A DNA stretch of 64,000 nucleotides from Centropus unirufus (GCA_013397695.1 VYZI01000119.1:379767-443766), one strand, 5' to 3'. Counted from the first letter of the stretch, positions 1-14,195 are shown. The notes: a model not told the origin generated them from the sequence alone. Program-made: numbers and translations.

Positions 1-3000
1 CAGAAATCAAGATGATGTAGCAGACCAGTCTTGGTTTTAAAGAGTCTACATATGGATTCCCACCTGTGACACACAGTTTTTATGAACTTTGTGACTAGTA
101 ACTAAGTAAATTTTTTAAGTTTTCAGCCTGTTTCATTTACCCACAATATTGAAGACAGAAAAAAAATGTTCTTTCTAAGTAAGTGGGAATTGTTAAAAAG
201 TCATAAAGAATTAATGTGGCTATTAAAATAGCAAAATTAGATTTTGAGTCACACTTTTATAGATTTTGTGTTCCTGGAGGAATGTTACAGTTGTGCTCTC
301 TTACATCATCCTTTGCTTTAGTAGACACAGAAAAATCACTCTCCAAGTTTCAAATCTCCAATAAAATTTTAATTTTATATTAGTGACTTATTTTTTGGTT
401 TATTGGACGAGGTCCATTTTGATTTATGCTTCACAGTAGCCTTATTTTGATTAGTCTTTTCAGAGTACAGATGTAAAGAGCTTGGTAAATAGGAGTTTAA
501 ATTTTACATATGCAGCAACAGTGGTCTGCAGGAATTCTTTGTGCACCTGCTGCATAAAATGAAGATGCAGTCATAACACACTAAGAACATTATTATGCAC
601 CAAAGTTCTTATCAGGCACATGTTGATTAGCTGTCACACTCTTGGAGAACCTACTGATAACTCAGTGGAGATGTAGATGGTGTTTCACAGTTTAATATTA
701 TCCTAATTATATCTTTATTATCCCTCTAAGTCAGGGAAGCTACTCTTCACTGAAACGGAGCCACTCTTCACTACACAGAGCCTGAGGATGCTATTATCAT
801 TATAACTTAATGTAAAATGGACCTCATGACATTATACAAGACACTTGAAAATAATCCGATCAGGACCTTCTAAATGTTTATTACCTCTCCAATATCTGAT
901 TTGCTACTGCATGTTGTAACACAAAAACTGGAGAAAAAGCTTAACTACCACTGTGCTGCCTACACCAGGAGATTTTCACTAGCTAGTAAAATACATAGCT
1001 TTAAAATTGATAGGAATGGTTAGCAGGAGAAGTGACAAAGTGATGCCATCAGTTAGAAATGGTAGACTTCTGTGTCATAAGGGACATCTTCAGGTTGTTT
1101 TATACTACAACGTGTCAGAGGAAGTGCAACACAAATGCTCAGATACTGCCTTCTAATACTAGCCTACTTATAGGAATGATTTATTTGATCTGCCAGCTTC
1201 TGTGTTCCCCCTCTATGACTCGGAGCCTATGTAGTGAAAAAGAGGTGATGGGTGGAGTGCACTAAGACATCCAACCTAAATTAGCCACTGGGAGGTTCAC
1301 ACCTATGCTGGACTCCAGGGGAATATGTATGATTCATAAACTGCTTGTGACATTCCCTATGGAAACTGGCCACCACAAAGAATTAAAACTTTTCCCAGTA
1401 GATCTTTCCTAGTCTGCTCCAAGAAAGGACAGCACTTTTTGGTGCTGAAATTTACGAAACCATCTCTCTGATACTACAATTTACAGCTTTATTTGTGTGA
1501 ATATTTTTGCTGGGGTTTTCACTAGTATGCTCTTTATTCAAACCTTCTAGGTTCCTAAGCCTAATAACAGAGCCCATGGGAGTAAAACATTGCCCACGGT
1601 GGAGAAAGATCAAGTCTTGGAGCATTAAGCTGACTATAAAATACAAGCACATGAAGAAAGATGCATCCAGTGATGCTGAGGAAACTGGATCAGGAAATGG
1701 TCTGGATTTTATGGCAATAGTGGGTTGTGGTAGAAATTGAATATGATGTGAAATGGAAGATTGTAAGTATGCAGGATTCATTAAGTTTAGATGGAAATTC
1801 GACAGGAGGTTTTATAACATGTTTGCCAAGACTCAGGGCATCCAGTTGCTTCTGTTCCTCTACAGTGAAAAGGAACTCAGCCGCCCTGTTTGGTGCTTTG
1901 ACCCACAGGCGGAGCAAACTGGAATTTACTCTGCTCCTGTTTTTGAACTTCTTTGGATTAGATGCTTTGCCTCAGTAGACAGCCCTGGCCTCTGTCTCAA
2001 AGGTCATAACATGAAAACATGGGTAATTGAGCAAATCTCAAAGGAGAGGAGGATTCGAATATTAAAATGTATTTAGCTTTTTCCAACATCGGGCTCTGGA
2101 TGTCTCCTCAAGGAACATGTGAGAACACTGAGTTAATCCATGCAGTCTTCTAATTCAGCCTGCTGTTTTACACTATAAATTCTTCTCCACGGGTGGTTGC
2201 TGTAATATGATATTGATTCCTATGGTTTGCAGGTGGCCAGAGCAGATGATCTGGCATTCTTTCAACAATTCATAGTATATGATGTATATATTGTATCTTG
2301 TACAGTCTTTTTCGTTCTGTTGTCCATAAATCAGTCAGGATAGTTATTAGTAGCTTGCTGTGCATGGTTGCTCAAGGGATTGTATGCATAGCCATTGTTT
2401 GGTCTGCAGGGATTTGGCAGCTACTACTATAAGAGCTCATTTTATTATCAACATGAACTATTTGCTGAAAATAATTGCTTAAATCCCACAGAAAATCTTT
2501 TATTGAAACTGAATAAGAGAAACAGGTTACTGTGAGCATTGAATAAAAAGATTGCTAGGGATTTCTTTCCTGGAGAAAAGAGTAGACCTGTCTGGAATAT
2601 GCAGACCAAGAATTTAGGGGATCATTCACAATAATTTTTTTATTACTCCAAATAATTGACTACATTTATGGCTGCTCTCAATCAAAAAAAAAAACCCAAA
2701 CAGGAATAAGCTAGGTGAATTACTCGAATATTGATGTTGTTATCAGGATATCAGTTCATGTAAAATTTTATATACATGTAAGTATGAGCAGATGGATGTC
2801 GTTCACATTGAAATGCCTGTACTGAGCGTGGCATCATCTGTCTTGGATTAGATGTCTGAATTTCCCTTTATAGCCTTTGGGTAAAAACTGGCATCTCTAG
2901 AAACTGAGTCCTCCGATGAGAGACTTAAGAGAAGTCATACAAATAATTTTTGTATTTTCATTTTATCTTAGGTTGACCTATAGGGGCAGCCAATGTTAAG

Positions 3001-3576
3001 GCTTCCTCACACAAGGATGTGATGTCAAATCAAACAACTAAATACATTAGAGTGTCCATTTTTTTCCAATATACTGCCAAATCAAGCATCTCCATTCAAG
3101 CTGAACATTTCAGGCTGTCTGCTGGCATTTCAGAGGTCAAGTAAGGAGAATATATGGTGCACTGGTCAGCGGTATCTGGAAAATGTGGTGATTTCTGGTA
3201 TTCTGTGAGGTCATAGAGTCTATGCCAAAAGGTGAAGCGCAGCTAAGGTGTTTGTCACGCTAGGAAAAAACCATAATTCAGTATCTTCTTTTTTTTTAAT
3301 AAAAAAATGTGATCTGCAAATATCTGGGGTCTGGCTAAAGGCAAGGGAGGTAGATGGGTCAGAAAGCTATTGAACTAAGTTCCTGCAGTTGTACAAACCA
3401 AACCAGTAACAGCAGGGAGGAAGAATAGAAGGAGGAAGCAAATGTTACTGATGGCCTTTCCATCACTGAACTCCTGAGATACAACTTGCTTGCAATTTGG
3501 GGGACACAGTAGTGTGTGGAAGCAAAGGGTACCTTATCAAAGTTGATCCATATTACTATTCAGTAGATTTGTGGAT

Positions 3577-3616
3577 TTTATTCCCCACATTTTATTTTTA
3601 TTCCCACATTTTATTT
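3577..3616. repeat. Short imperfect tandem duplication, about 20 bp x 2
   Basis: Two neighbouring copies of a T-rich unit carrying TTTATTCCCACATTTTATT differ by one C in the central C run. It looks like a simple local duplication with no visible function. Confidence 0.7.
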
Positions 3617-6600
3617 CCACGCTTGTGCACTTGCAGCCCAGAAAGACAAATGTATCCTGGACTCAATAAAAAGAATGCAGCCAACATGTTAGGTATGCAA
3701 TCAAAGAAGGAATTAAAGCAAAAATTATCAATTTTGAACTTTGTAACTAAATAACGAATCAGTTACTAAAAAATCCCTATAAGCAATCTAAGCCTATTTT
3801 CATGCCCTTTTCGTGCAGGAATTAGTGGAAAGCATATCCAGATTACCAAGGATTAGTGCCAAGGACTGACAAAAAAATAAAAAGTATTTAAGTTAGGCAT
3901 TTCTCAAGACAGTTCATAGTTTTGACATAAATCAGAAGCTTTTGAGGACAATATACTGCTTACACAATCTAAATGGAAAGCGCAAATCAGATGGAAAATA
4001 TTTTTCTTAGGGAGGTTTACATTTCATTCTAATTTGAAGGAAGACTTGGGTGATCTGAAATTTCCAGCAGATAATTTGCTGCCATTGATAGAACAGCTGA
4101 TGCAAATGTTAATTTTACAGCAGAGTTCTGGGAACATTTGAGACCTATTATTTGAGAGGCTTTTATATATTTATGGTGACATTGGATGGATGGTGTTGAA
4201 AACATAGGTCTGCTCTTGTCTTTTAGGCTATTTTTTGAAAGCATGTGTTTGAATTAATTTTAGAATTTCTGTTGATTTCAGTGGCACAAGATGAGGCAGT
4301 TAGTCTGAAGAAAATCAAGATCAATTAAAAAAAATGCCAGTAAAGCAAGAAAGGAACTCTGGGCATAGTCTGCCACAGTAATATTCTTTTGTAGAAATCT
4401 GTCTAAAATAGTATAGTGTATAGACACAAAAAACAAGAACAACAAAAAAAAATCTGCTTTGACATAACAAAGAGTGAGCTTAAGTATATGTACATAGGTA
4501 TCCTCCTTTAGTACAGGGAGACATTGCAACACAGGGATGAACAGGTCAAGGAAATGACCAGCTGATCCTCTTTTGCCATGTTAGGGCTTGATCCCTACAA
4601 TCAAGCTGGCAAGGACAAGAAAGGCAAGGCAAATCCTTTATTTTTCAGGGTCTACAAATCTCAGGCAATGGCTGGATGACTGATGCAGAAATTCTGTGAG
4701 GGCTGAGAGTAACTCCTTATCCCTGTCTCTGTCTACCAGCTGTTTGCTATCACTCCCTTGCTGGAAGGAATCACTCCTCCAGCAGGGCCAGTGGAAGGAA
4801 TGGTCTCATCTGCCTCATCCATGCACAGAGTTAACTGCTTTATTTTGCAGGACCTTCAGAAACAGGTTCGACTTAAGAAATCAGTTGTTCACTACATGGG
4901 CAAGAATTGCTCACAACTTGATCTCTGAGTTCACCTGCAAAGGGGCTTGACTGCAGTAGTGATCTGACTAATAAGACCTGCTTAAGGTTCAGAGCACAGG
5001 CATAACATAAATCAATGTGGCTATTTACTGGAGCAGCATCAGTCTTGAAAATATAGTAATCACCATGTATGCACTGCAAAATTTGGCGTAAAATGGCAGT
5101 AAGAAAAATCTCAGAAATGAGAGCCTTCCTTTTTGGCATTTCTAGCTAGTACCCTTTTCAAACCCTTTTTTTTAAAAAAAAAATTATGCCATTAGGAATT
5201 GAAAGAATAGAACAATTAATTTTTCAGAATATGTGACCCGAGGCATACATAATATAATAAAAATATGCAAACAGGCATCAAATAGTGCAGTGCTTTCACT
5301 AAGATTATTTTTTCAGTGAATAATTGTTTCTAGGCACATATTAGAAAGAATATTAATCGTAAGTTGTTATTTTTGATTCATGAACCATTACAAGTGATCA
5401 TGGTATTGAACTACTGATGTTACTGATAATAAAGATATATAGCATAAGAAAATACTGGCTGTAAAAATGGTCATCCATGTGAAGGGATATGTCTAGAGTA
5501 TTTAATTTTATTTAAGGAGTCTTCAATAGCTTCTTGAATTTTTACCTATGAAGACTAAACAGGAAGAAAACAAAGAAGAGCAAATGAGCTGTTAGCAATG
5601 ACTCATGTTTAGGAGTCAATGGGATGGTGGGGCTCACAAATCATCACTCCAGCAGTTTGAGTTTGACAAGCCACTTGTTTATGTCTTTGGGTAGGTTTTG
5701 CTAATAGGCCAAATTGTGACAATAGTTTTGCAGTAAAAATATTGCCAGTCTTGGCAGATTTTTTTCCCATTTCTGCATGTAAACTAATTTTCCCCTTTAG
5801 ATGATCTGTAAAATAGATAGTATAAACTGTAAATTGAAGACTCTTTTTAATGTTGAAAACATGGACTATTTCTAGGCTGTGCTCATTTTTTTTCCAGAAA
5901 ATACCAGAATCCCAAAATGTCAATGATGAGGAACTGCTGCTAAGAGGACAAAAAACCAGGGACTCAAAACATAGCATTTTTGAGGGGAAGAGGAGAATTC
6001 AGCTGTGTAGCCCCTAATACAAAATTAAATTTTCCCAAATATTCCTTGAAGTTTGCAGGAAAGGAGTGGTTTTAATCCACCCACTAGTCTGTGTGGGTCC
6101 TAGAGACCTGCATAATAAGTACTGTTATTGCATTTCCAAAGCTCAGAATAACATCTCTATCAACAGGAGGTTTCTTCTCAAGTAAAAGACTGGAAGCTTG
6201 AAAACTAGAGACACTGCCGTGTAGTGAAAGGGCTTCTCCAAACTTTATAAATGTAGGAACAAAAATACACTGTGTAACAGGAAGTACCAAAACCTAATTT
6301 TTAGTGTGCTTTTAATTTTCAGTCTCTTTAAAAGTTCCCCAGTGGAAACTGTGACTGATTATAAGTTATATTAGCATCAGAGTATGTCAATTCATAATTA
6401 CCTACTTTGTGCACAGCAACAATGTACAAGTCCTCTATTCACTGGAAATTTGAAAAGAACTTTCAAACGGGATATGGGGTAAATTTCACTTAGCCTAGAA
6501 ATGCCTTGGAGGGCCAGTTACATGTCCTGTTATTTATGCAGACATCAAAGATTTAGTTTTTTAAACCAGGAAAACAAAGGCTGTGTGACTATTCGGAGTA

Positions 6601-7194
6601 TTTACAAATAGTTCTGTTTATTTCAACCTAGAATTTTACCATAAATAGATGTCCCAGTTACAAAAATCATTGCCCATTCTGATACTCCAAACTTCTACAT
6701 CTAAGTCCATAAATTATGATCTTTAAATTTTTGTCTTTTTATGTGTGCTACTGCACAAATAGAATAATATTATCGTGCAGATAGTAAGAATATCTTGCAC
6801 TGTCATTTGTGTTGTAATTTTCATGAACAGAAATTTCTAAGTACCACTGGAATTCAGAATAAGTTCAGATATTTTAAAACCTTAGAGAATGAGTAGGCTG
6901 AGTTTTTTCTGGACCGTGTGATAATGCACGGTTGTGCAATTTCTAAACCATGGGGATTAGTTGCATTTGAATTTAACTTTCCATGCTTGCAATACTTATT
7001 CTAGTTCACTGTTGCTCTTTCTAAACTTATCCCAGCTTTTTCCAGAAGAGGCAGCAGATAGACTTGGGCTTATCACCAAATAAACAACTAAACTAATAAG
7101 TTGTTAAATCAATGAAGAAAAAGAAAAAATAGTATGCCAGCTGCATAAAAACCCAATCAGCTACTAATCTGCTAGGTGCCAATTGCTAATACAC

Positions 7195-7228
7195 AATTAA
7201 ATTTAATTATAAATAATTAAATTTAATT
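7195..7228. repeat. Repeated self-complementary AT 14-mer
   Basis: The palindrome AATTAAATTTAATT occurs at 7195-7208 and again at 7215-7228. Because each copy is its own reverse complement, the pair can form several alternative hairpins. In AT-rich DNA this may simply be low-complexity sequence. Confidence 0.7.
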
Positions 7229-8839
7229 GCATTAAAAATTGAACCCTTCCATTGCAATATTTTCTGGTGGAAAACTATGTTTTCCCTTTATTGCAGGTCA
7301 CATGGTTTCATCATCAGCTTGGCTAAGGAAGGTGAAAGGTAGATCATTACTACTGGTACCATGACAATCTGATCTTAAATCCTTAGAAATCAAGGGAAAA
7401 ATAATCTGAACATTAAAATAATCAAATCTTAGCCTTTCACGGCCAATTGTTCTATTGTTGTGATTGCAGGTCAGACACTTCTCTCTGCCTGCTTTTCTAG
7501 GGAAGGTCTCCTTTCATAACTAATTTTGAGCCTGTGTGACTTCAATTGCGTATTTATAAAAATAACCTAAAAAGGGACTAATAAAACAGGACAAATCCCA
7601 TTGTAGGCTAAGGGCAGGGAGTTGTGAACAGCAAGATCTGTGGTAGGCAGGTGTTTTAGCACCCTATAAATGCTGAGAGAATGTGTTTCTCAGTTCTCAG
7701 TAACCAAAACAATTATCCCTGTGTTCTTTTCAGTGATGCAGTAGACCTTGGTTATCTGTGGCTTTGCTCCTGTATGTACCAGTAAGAACAGAGGAGACAC
7801 AAGTTCAGCATGGTGTAGAATTTCACATTTCCCCCTCTTTTTGTTTTCTTATACACTGGAGTCCAAGAATGGTTTCCCGACGGAGCTGGCCAATGACTCA
7901 GAAAACCATTTTTAGGTGTCCCACAGGACTCCCTCTGCACGCTGCCGTGCACCCTTGCTACTGACTTTCAGTAGCTGCTGCTGCAGAGCCAGACAATGCA
8001 ATTTGTGCATTTCTTCTTGATGCTGCTTCTAAAGATAACACTCCCACAATATGGGAGATGATGCTGTCTAAAGCACATTAATGTTCTACTTTTTAAAATT
8101 TTTATCTGGTTACAATTTCAGAGACAATAAGCCAATTCCAGTGGCATTAACCACTTTTGTATCTGACATAATGAAAGGCACAACTCATCATGCAGATGTC
8201 TTCTCAGGTTCCAAAACTTTTTTTTTTTAATCATTTCTCTGATACTGTTGAAGTATATCTGTCATCAGTACTTCACTGCCGTTACTTTATCTCTCTTTAT
8301 GGTTTCTTGGAATGAATACAGTTCTTTGTGGGAGGTTCAAATAAAACAACTTTTTTTTATCTTTTCAGGTAAAAAGTGCCTGTTGAATCTTACCTAAACA
8401 ATTCCGGGTCTTTAGAGCGTATCAGAGCTACCTATTCTTTTCCCCCATAGTTTATAAAGCCATAACATTTCCATAATTGTTGCCCAAACCTCAGGGAGGA
8501 AAAAAAAAAGAATGAAAACTAAGAGCAATCCTGTATAATCACCCGAGGTCATTACTTGTACTTTCACTTGGGACCACACCTGGAAGTGTAAATGTTACTA
8601 ACATAGATTATTCTGAAATATTCTTCTTACTTCCTTCTGATCTTCACCCTCTCTATTTCCGTGAACTTTCCCATGATTTTCTCCATTTTCAGTAATCCTT
8701 CAGACCCATTATTTTAGGACACGATCAATACCGTGTTCAGGTTGCTACATAGTGCCTTACTTTAAAATCTCATTTCTGCATTAGTAACATTTTTCAAGTA
8801 CAGACTAGTTGCTGAATGGGTTTTGAGTCCTGAATACCA

Positions 8840-9400
8840 ATGATATTGTTCTACTCAGATGACTTGGGCCATGATCTTCACAGCACTGAGGTCAGACAGA
8901 CAGGTCTGCAATTCCCTGGATCCTCCCTCTGGCCCTTCTTGTAAATGTGGGAAACATTTGCCAGTCTCCAGTAAAGTGGAACTTCCCCAGTCAGCCAGGA
9001 GTGCTGGTAGATGATACAAAGGGGTTTTGTGTGCACCTCTGCCAGCTCCCTTTGGACCCTTCAGTGGATCTCACCTATTCCCATAAACTTCTGATTGCCT
9101 AATTAGTTTAGCAGCTCTAAACATTTCCTTTTGGATCATGGGATCTTTGTTCTGCTCTCCCTCCCAGTCTTCTGGCTCAGGAGGTTTAATATCCAGAGAA
9201 CACCCTTATTATTAAAGGCTGAGGCAAGGAAGCCATTAAGTACCTCAGGCATATCAGCATCCTTTGCCACTATTTTTCCCTCTGCTTCCAGTAAAGGATG
9301 AGATTCTCCTTGGCCATCGTTTTGTTGTTAATATATTTGCACAAATGTTGTTTAGTATCATTCACAGAATTGCCGATCTAAGTTCTAGTTAGAATATTCT
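8840..9400 (-). mobile_element. CR1 LINE fragment, ORF2 region from the EN/RT linker into the RT start
   Basis: Read on the minus strand, this matches the avian CR1 ORF2 segment running from the linker after the endonuclease into the first reverse transcriptase blocks. Recognisable reading includes a WLTGEVP-like stretch, RLANVSHIYKKG and an EDPGN-type motif (minus strand, about 8900-9000), all typical of CR1 RT. The linker side ends near 9400. Both the CR1 3' end and the rest of ORF2 are absent, so this is a fragment of an insertion or a copy broken later. Stops and frameshifts rule out a functional product. Subfamily not determined. Confidence 0.9.
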
Positions 9401-12011
9401 CAAGAATTTTCCCAAATGTGTTGTTGGTTACTCCAGTCCTACACAAAGACACGCCATACAAGACATTTATTTTCACATTACTGTATGGCTAATGAGAGAC
9501 TGGATCTATTTTGGGGTCACATGTTGAATCAGTTTAGTGGTATGGTAGGCTGTTTATATATAGATAAATTGAGAATAATTTGGCATGAACATATGATGAT
9601 TCTTGTCAGTAAAGAATGAAAACAATATAAAGAAAGAGAGATAGCTGTGAAATATGGGAAAAGAGCATGCAAAAGAAAAACATGACAACACAAAAAAATG
9701 AGAAAAAAATAAACCCCATGGCTCCTTCCACTCCACATGTCATTTAATTAAAAGAACTAAAATTACTCTTATTTCTATTTTACAGATGTTCTTGGAACAT
9801 CTGTAAAAAAAAGTTACCACTTTGCTTTTATGTTAATATTCAACACTGTTGGTGTATGAAATTAAAAGGCAAATTCTACAACTCCAAATCCCACTGAGAA
9901 GCAGCTAGTCATGTGAGGAGTCCCATACCTCCTCAATCTTCTTTCTGGTCATCAATTTCCCACTTTTCCTATAAAGGAAAGAAGAAAGAAGCTTTTGTCT
10001 TCATCTATTCCTAAACTTCTTATAGGACTTGTAGAATTCAACCCTAAGATAAAGAAAGATGGCCTACTACAAATTAATAAATTTTTAAGGCAATAAAACA
10101 GATCAAAGAATTATTCCTAACGTTTCTATATCAACAATAATAAATTTTATTTGAAATAAAACTTTAGTTCTTAGAAAGTCACTCTGTATTTGTTTAAATA
10201 GCTAATATAATGAAGGAATCCCTACATGCTTAAATAAATCCCACAAGTCAGAGTCCCAGTGTGGTGAGCAGTCAGAACAAGGAGTATGAAAGTTTAAGAT
10301 CAATTAAAAATTCAAAATATGGCTAAGATCTAATTGTAGAAATATAGTAGTGAAATTATCAAATTCTATCTTCTGAGATAGGAATAGAGTTGAATTCATC
10401 TATTAATATTAACTGAACTTAAAAAAAATCTTCATGTCAAGGGTCTACACAATTTCATTATCTCATCCATTTCTCGTCAGTCTCCGTGTAATCTATATAT
10501 AATCTGTCTTTGCTATCACACGTCTCAGCAACTTTTCAGAACTTGAGAAAAAGAGATAAAAATCTTGAGAAATTAATAAAGAGTCACTGAGGAAAAAAAT
10601 ATGATGAAATAGCAGCTTTCGGTAGAATTCAAATCTGCTGAAACTACTCCCAGATTTTAAAATGTCTCATTAATCTGTGTTGTCATTTTTGTTTGTCTTT
10701 ATTCTTCTGGGTTTGGGCCAGGTCCTGAAGCAGACAGGCATTTGTGGAACATAGCTAATGTTTGTGACATATTTAATAAGGTGTAGTGAAGTGTATTATA
10801 TTTATATGATTTGTTAAGTGAACACTTTCAAAGCATGTTATGTTTGACTGTTATTTCAAATCTTGCAATTTAGACCATATGTAACCTAATAATAGGGATT
10901 TGAACATTAATATATACCAACTGTAGCTTATTTCTAATCATTTTTGAAATGTGTTGAAATGCTAAAGGACATTACCATGCCCTTCAGAGAAACTAGTAAA
11001 ATAGGAAGCATTATTTCCATAACACCTACCTTGCAAAAAAAAAAGGGGAATTCCACCTCTCTCAACAACAGCTCTCCTTTCTCCATATGATATGTTGAAG
11101 AATTTTCCAGAAGACTCCTAAAGGCAGGTGCTTTGTAAAGACCAGTGTATATTCTATGTCCAGAGGAATGACATTTAAGAACTAGAGGAAAAGAATCCTC
11201 TAAAAAACTGTTGAGTAACAGATGTGCTTGGAGTGAATGAAAGCTATATTTAGGCCCATGAGTTTACATAACTAGAGACCTACGGTAAAGACTAGTTCCC
11301 TGACCATGGATGAAGATACCCTTTTCTCTGCAGTAAGCCTGTTCCACCCCTACTACTGGGATGGGCTGCTCTATCTCACACAGATCTGTAGGGTATATTT
11401 GAAGTATTTGGGGTCTTTTTAGCTAAATTTGGGAAAGAAAACTAATTCTTGGATTTGCTTAAGCATCTTCTGAGCCTGTAGCAATATTGTGCTCACTAGT
11501 AGAATTCTTGGGTGATGCTGTACTTGTATGAGCATTTAGCTTCCTTTCTTGCTTTGATTTTATCCCCTTCCTATTAAAATCTGAAGAGCTAAAAATAAAA
11601 CATAATAGAAGTGATATGCTTTTATAATAAATCACTGCATTTGGAGGAAGATGGCAATTTGATATGAGAAGCTGTGACCCTCAGATATCTCTCCTGACCT
11701 AAGTCTACATTGGCACAGTAGTTTTTTTCGAGGTTTATTTTTCTCAAATTTTCTGAAACCTTGGAATTTTCCAGGCAAGTCAAATTTGTTTTGATAATCC
11801 CCTCCAGAAGACAAGATGAAAATGGCTTCTCCAAGATTCATACAAGGTTTGAAGAGTACTCAAACCCTGAATATCATTTTCCTGGATATGTAGCCTAATT
11901 CCTAGGATGTTTTGGAAGAAACATTCTCCCCTGGTAGCAACCGTAGTATTAATTATAAAAATGTGAGTCATGAGGAATTAGGCAAATTCACAGAAGATGA
12001 GCTACAGCTCA
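9401..12011. other. Non-coding stretch between two CR1 fragments
   Basis: AT-rich unique sequence. No gene or transposon was recognised apart from the hairpin at 9778-9808. Confidence 0.6.
9778..9808. repeat. Perfect inverted repeat: 14-bp arms, 3-nt loop
   Basis: The arm TTTTACAGATGTTC (9778-9791) is followed by the loop TTG and then its exact reverse complement (9795-9808). The stem-loop is far too short for a typical pre-miRNA on its own. It carries no G+C-rich stem plus T-run as a bacterial terminator would, and the host is eukaryotic anyway. Function unknown. Confidence 0.85.
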
Positions 12012-12142
12012 AGGTCTTTCTGGACCAACACCTCAACCACACCACACAGCTTGGTGTCATAGACAAACTTGCTGTAGTCGCCTTCAATCCCGCTGTCCAC
12101 GTTTCTGACAAAGCTGTTAAACAACACCAGCCATAACAAGCC
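12012..12142 (-). mobile_element. Short CR1 LINE fragment around the RT catalytic (FADD) region
   Basis: On the minus strand this aligns with the CR1 RT segment around the catalytic F-A-D-D block and the residues just upstream of it (the LFN-type region). The catalytic block itself is degraded (KFVYDT-like in one frame). The best match is 12025-12140. The same portion of the CR1 consensus is present in the copy at 13836-14195, so this is an independent insertion and not a detached piece of that copy. Confidence 0.85.
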
Positions 12143-13835
12143 TTTGACAGGCCTTTCCAAAAGTTTTAACAAGGTCATTTATTGGACTATGGATCATGAC
12201 AATGGTACTGTGGAAATAGCTGACTTAGCGGTTGCAAAATACATTCAGATGTTCTTTTGCTTGAAACGAGCTAGGTGGCCAGAATGCTTTTTGTATGTTT
12301 CTCTTATGCATGCCCAAAGTCTTGCTTCAGCCTCAGAAAGCAGACAAAAACAGTGAAAACAAGATTGAAACACAGGACAATTGAATTAGCAGATGGAGAG
12401 TGTCAGAACTTCCTCTGTGTATCATGAAGAAGGGAAGCAAAAAGTTAAATGCCAAGTGGAAACAAAAGACGACTGGAAAACATTTTGCCCATTTAATGAA
12501 GGAATGCAGATTTTCCTTTAAAATATTGCACAAGTTTTTGAGCATATGACTTGCTTTTATCTTCTGGAGACTCCTCTGAAATGGAATCTTGTTAAATTTT
12601 AATTGGATGCACCTTTTTCTAAAAGCACAGAATATATATTTTTTAAAAATTCCAAATAGTAAAACAGAACTGTTTTCACAGCTGTTGAGACAATGTGCCT
12701 CTATTTTAAGAATAAAATGTTAAAATATTGAATGATATTATGAGCCTTGTAATTGTTTGGATCACTGAAGCCTTTTGTAATAGAACTATGCTTGTTATAT
12801 CTGTACAACTAAACAAAGAATGCCAGGAAATATTCCTAGTTACAGGACCTGGATTGTCTATATAACTAAATTATAAGAAATGTCCATGGAGCATTTTTGG
12901 TCCACAATCGTTACCTCACTTTCTGAGAGTTTGTGGTGAGCTTCAGGGACTAGACAGACCAAGGATCATCCCAAACAGGTTGCTTAGGTCCAGCTACATA
13001 ATTTCTCTGGGCAGTTTTGGATGTGGGTTCTTGAGTTCTAGATGGCCTCATTGCCAAAAGAACAATCCCAAGCACCTTTAATTGACTGGTACTCATTGCA
13101 TTTATCCAGTACTTTTGCCTATATGTCAACTTCAAGCCCAGCTGATACCACAGAGATGACAGAAATCACCACTTTTCAAAGAATTGTCTTCTGCCTTCCA
13201 CCCAGGTCCGCCAAGGAAGTAGAGTTTTCACCTATATCAATCTGAAATTTTGCATTTTTTCCACTTCTGGACTGAAGTTTTTTAAAATCTGGTTAAAATT
13301 ACCTATTTGTGAAAGTAGCTAGTGTTGTGTAATGCTATAATAATTTCTTTCTAGGAGGAGTTTGTGATAAGTGTTATTGCACCAGCAACCTCCTTTAAAT
13401 AAAAAAAAAATAAAATCAATTAAGAAATGTACAAAATGTTCAAGTTTTGGCAAGCAAAGCAAGAACTTTTTCTCCACCAGTCAGCAAGGCTTGACATGAC
13501 TTCCATCACTCAAACTGCATCTAAAGGTGCAGATTATAATAAAAATGTAAACAAAAAGGAAAGTTGTGAAGGAAAAATGTTACCAAAACTTTCAGGATCA
13601 GCTGGCAGGTTAGATTCTTCTCTCCTCCCCCCACAAGGATGTCTTCTGGGGTAAGACCTTCATGTTATGCCAGCTAAATATATATCTTAACATCAAATTA
13701 ATTATTAATAAATTTCTATACTTTGACTTTAACTATGTATTTCATACCTACATATCGCTCCTTTCTATGCTTGGTTGCTTGACTTTCAACGTATTTTTGC
13801 AAACAAAAATTTGCAAAAAAAAATTTTCTTCCAGG
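12143..13835. other. Non-coding stretch
   Basis: AT-rich unique sequence with A-rich runs, for example near 13398-13410. No gene, RNA or transposon recognised. Confidence 0.6.
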
Positions 13836-14195
13836 CAGGCTTCCAGCTATTCTTCCCCAAGCCTGTAGCACTGTATGGTGTTGTTGTGTCCCAAGTGCAG
13901 AACATGGCACTTGCTCTTGTTAAACCTCATCCCATTGGTCTCAGCCCATTGGTCCAGCCTGTCCAGACCCCTTTGAAGAGCCTCCCTTCTTCTTCCCAAC
14001 TTAGTGTAATCTGCAAATTTACAAAGAGTTCACTCAATTCCCTCATAGAGATTGTCAATAAAGATACTGAACAGGACTGGACCCAGCCCTAAGCCCTGGG
14101 GAAGACCACTTGTTCACCATCTGGCCCCATGGACTTGGGAATGTCTATATGGCCAAGCAGGTCTCTAACCATGGAAGGACTAATTTCATGACTGC
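13836..14195 (-). mobile_element. CR1 LINE fragment with an internal RT deletion
   Basis: On the minus strand, 13836-14110 carries CR1 RT sequence from the SGVPQG block through the catalytic region to the RGLDRLDQW and FNKSKCHVLHLG blocks. At about 14113-14118 the match jumps straight to a much earlier part of ORF2 (the segment encoding HKSMGPDG-like residues, 14120-14190). The RT blocks between these two points, several hundred bases in intact CR1, are missing. Either an internal deletion or template switching during insertion would explain this. The copy is non-coding. Confidence 0.88.

Larger units (their letters stand above)
1..8839. other. Non-coding AT-rich stretch, no gene recognised
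   Basis: I recognise no coding exon, RNA gene or transposon here. Open frames are short or, up to 122 codons on the minus strand at 5609-5977, match no family I know and are compatible with chance in AT-rich DNA. Homopolymer runs such as the T run followed by an A run near 5166-5183 and a short tandem duplication at 3577-3616 are the only structure seen. The stretch 1790-1825 vaguely resembles an old CR1 3' coding segment, but the match is too short to call. Confidence 0.6.

Noticed and set aside
1753..2076. 107-codon plus-strand frame with faint similarity to an old CR1 C-terminal block near 1790-1825
   Set aside because: The match covers only about 30 bases and does not continue on either side.
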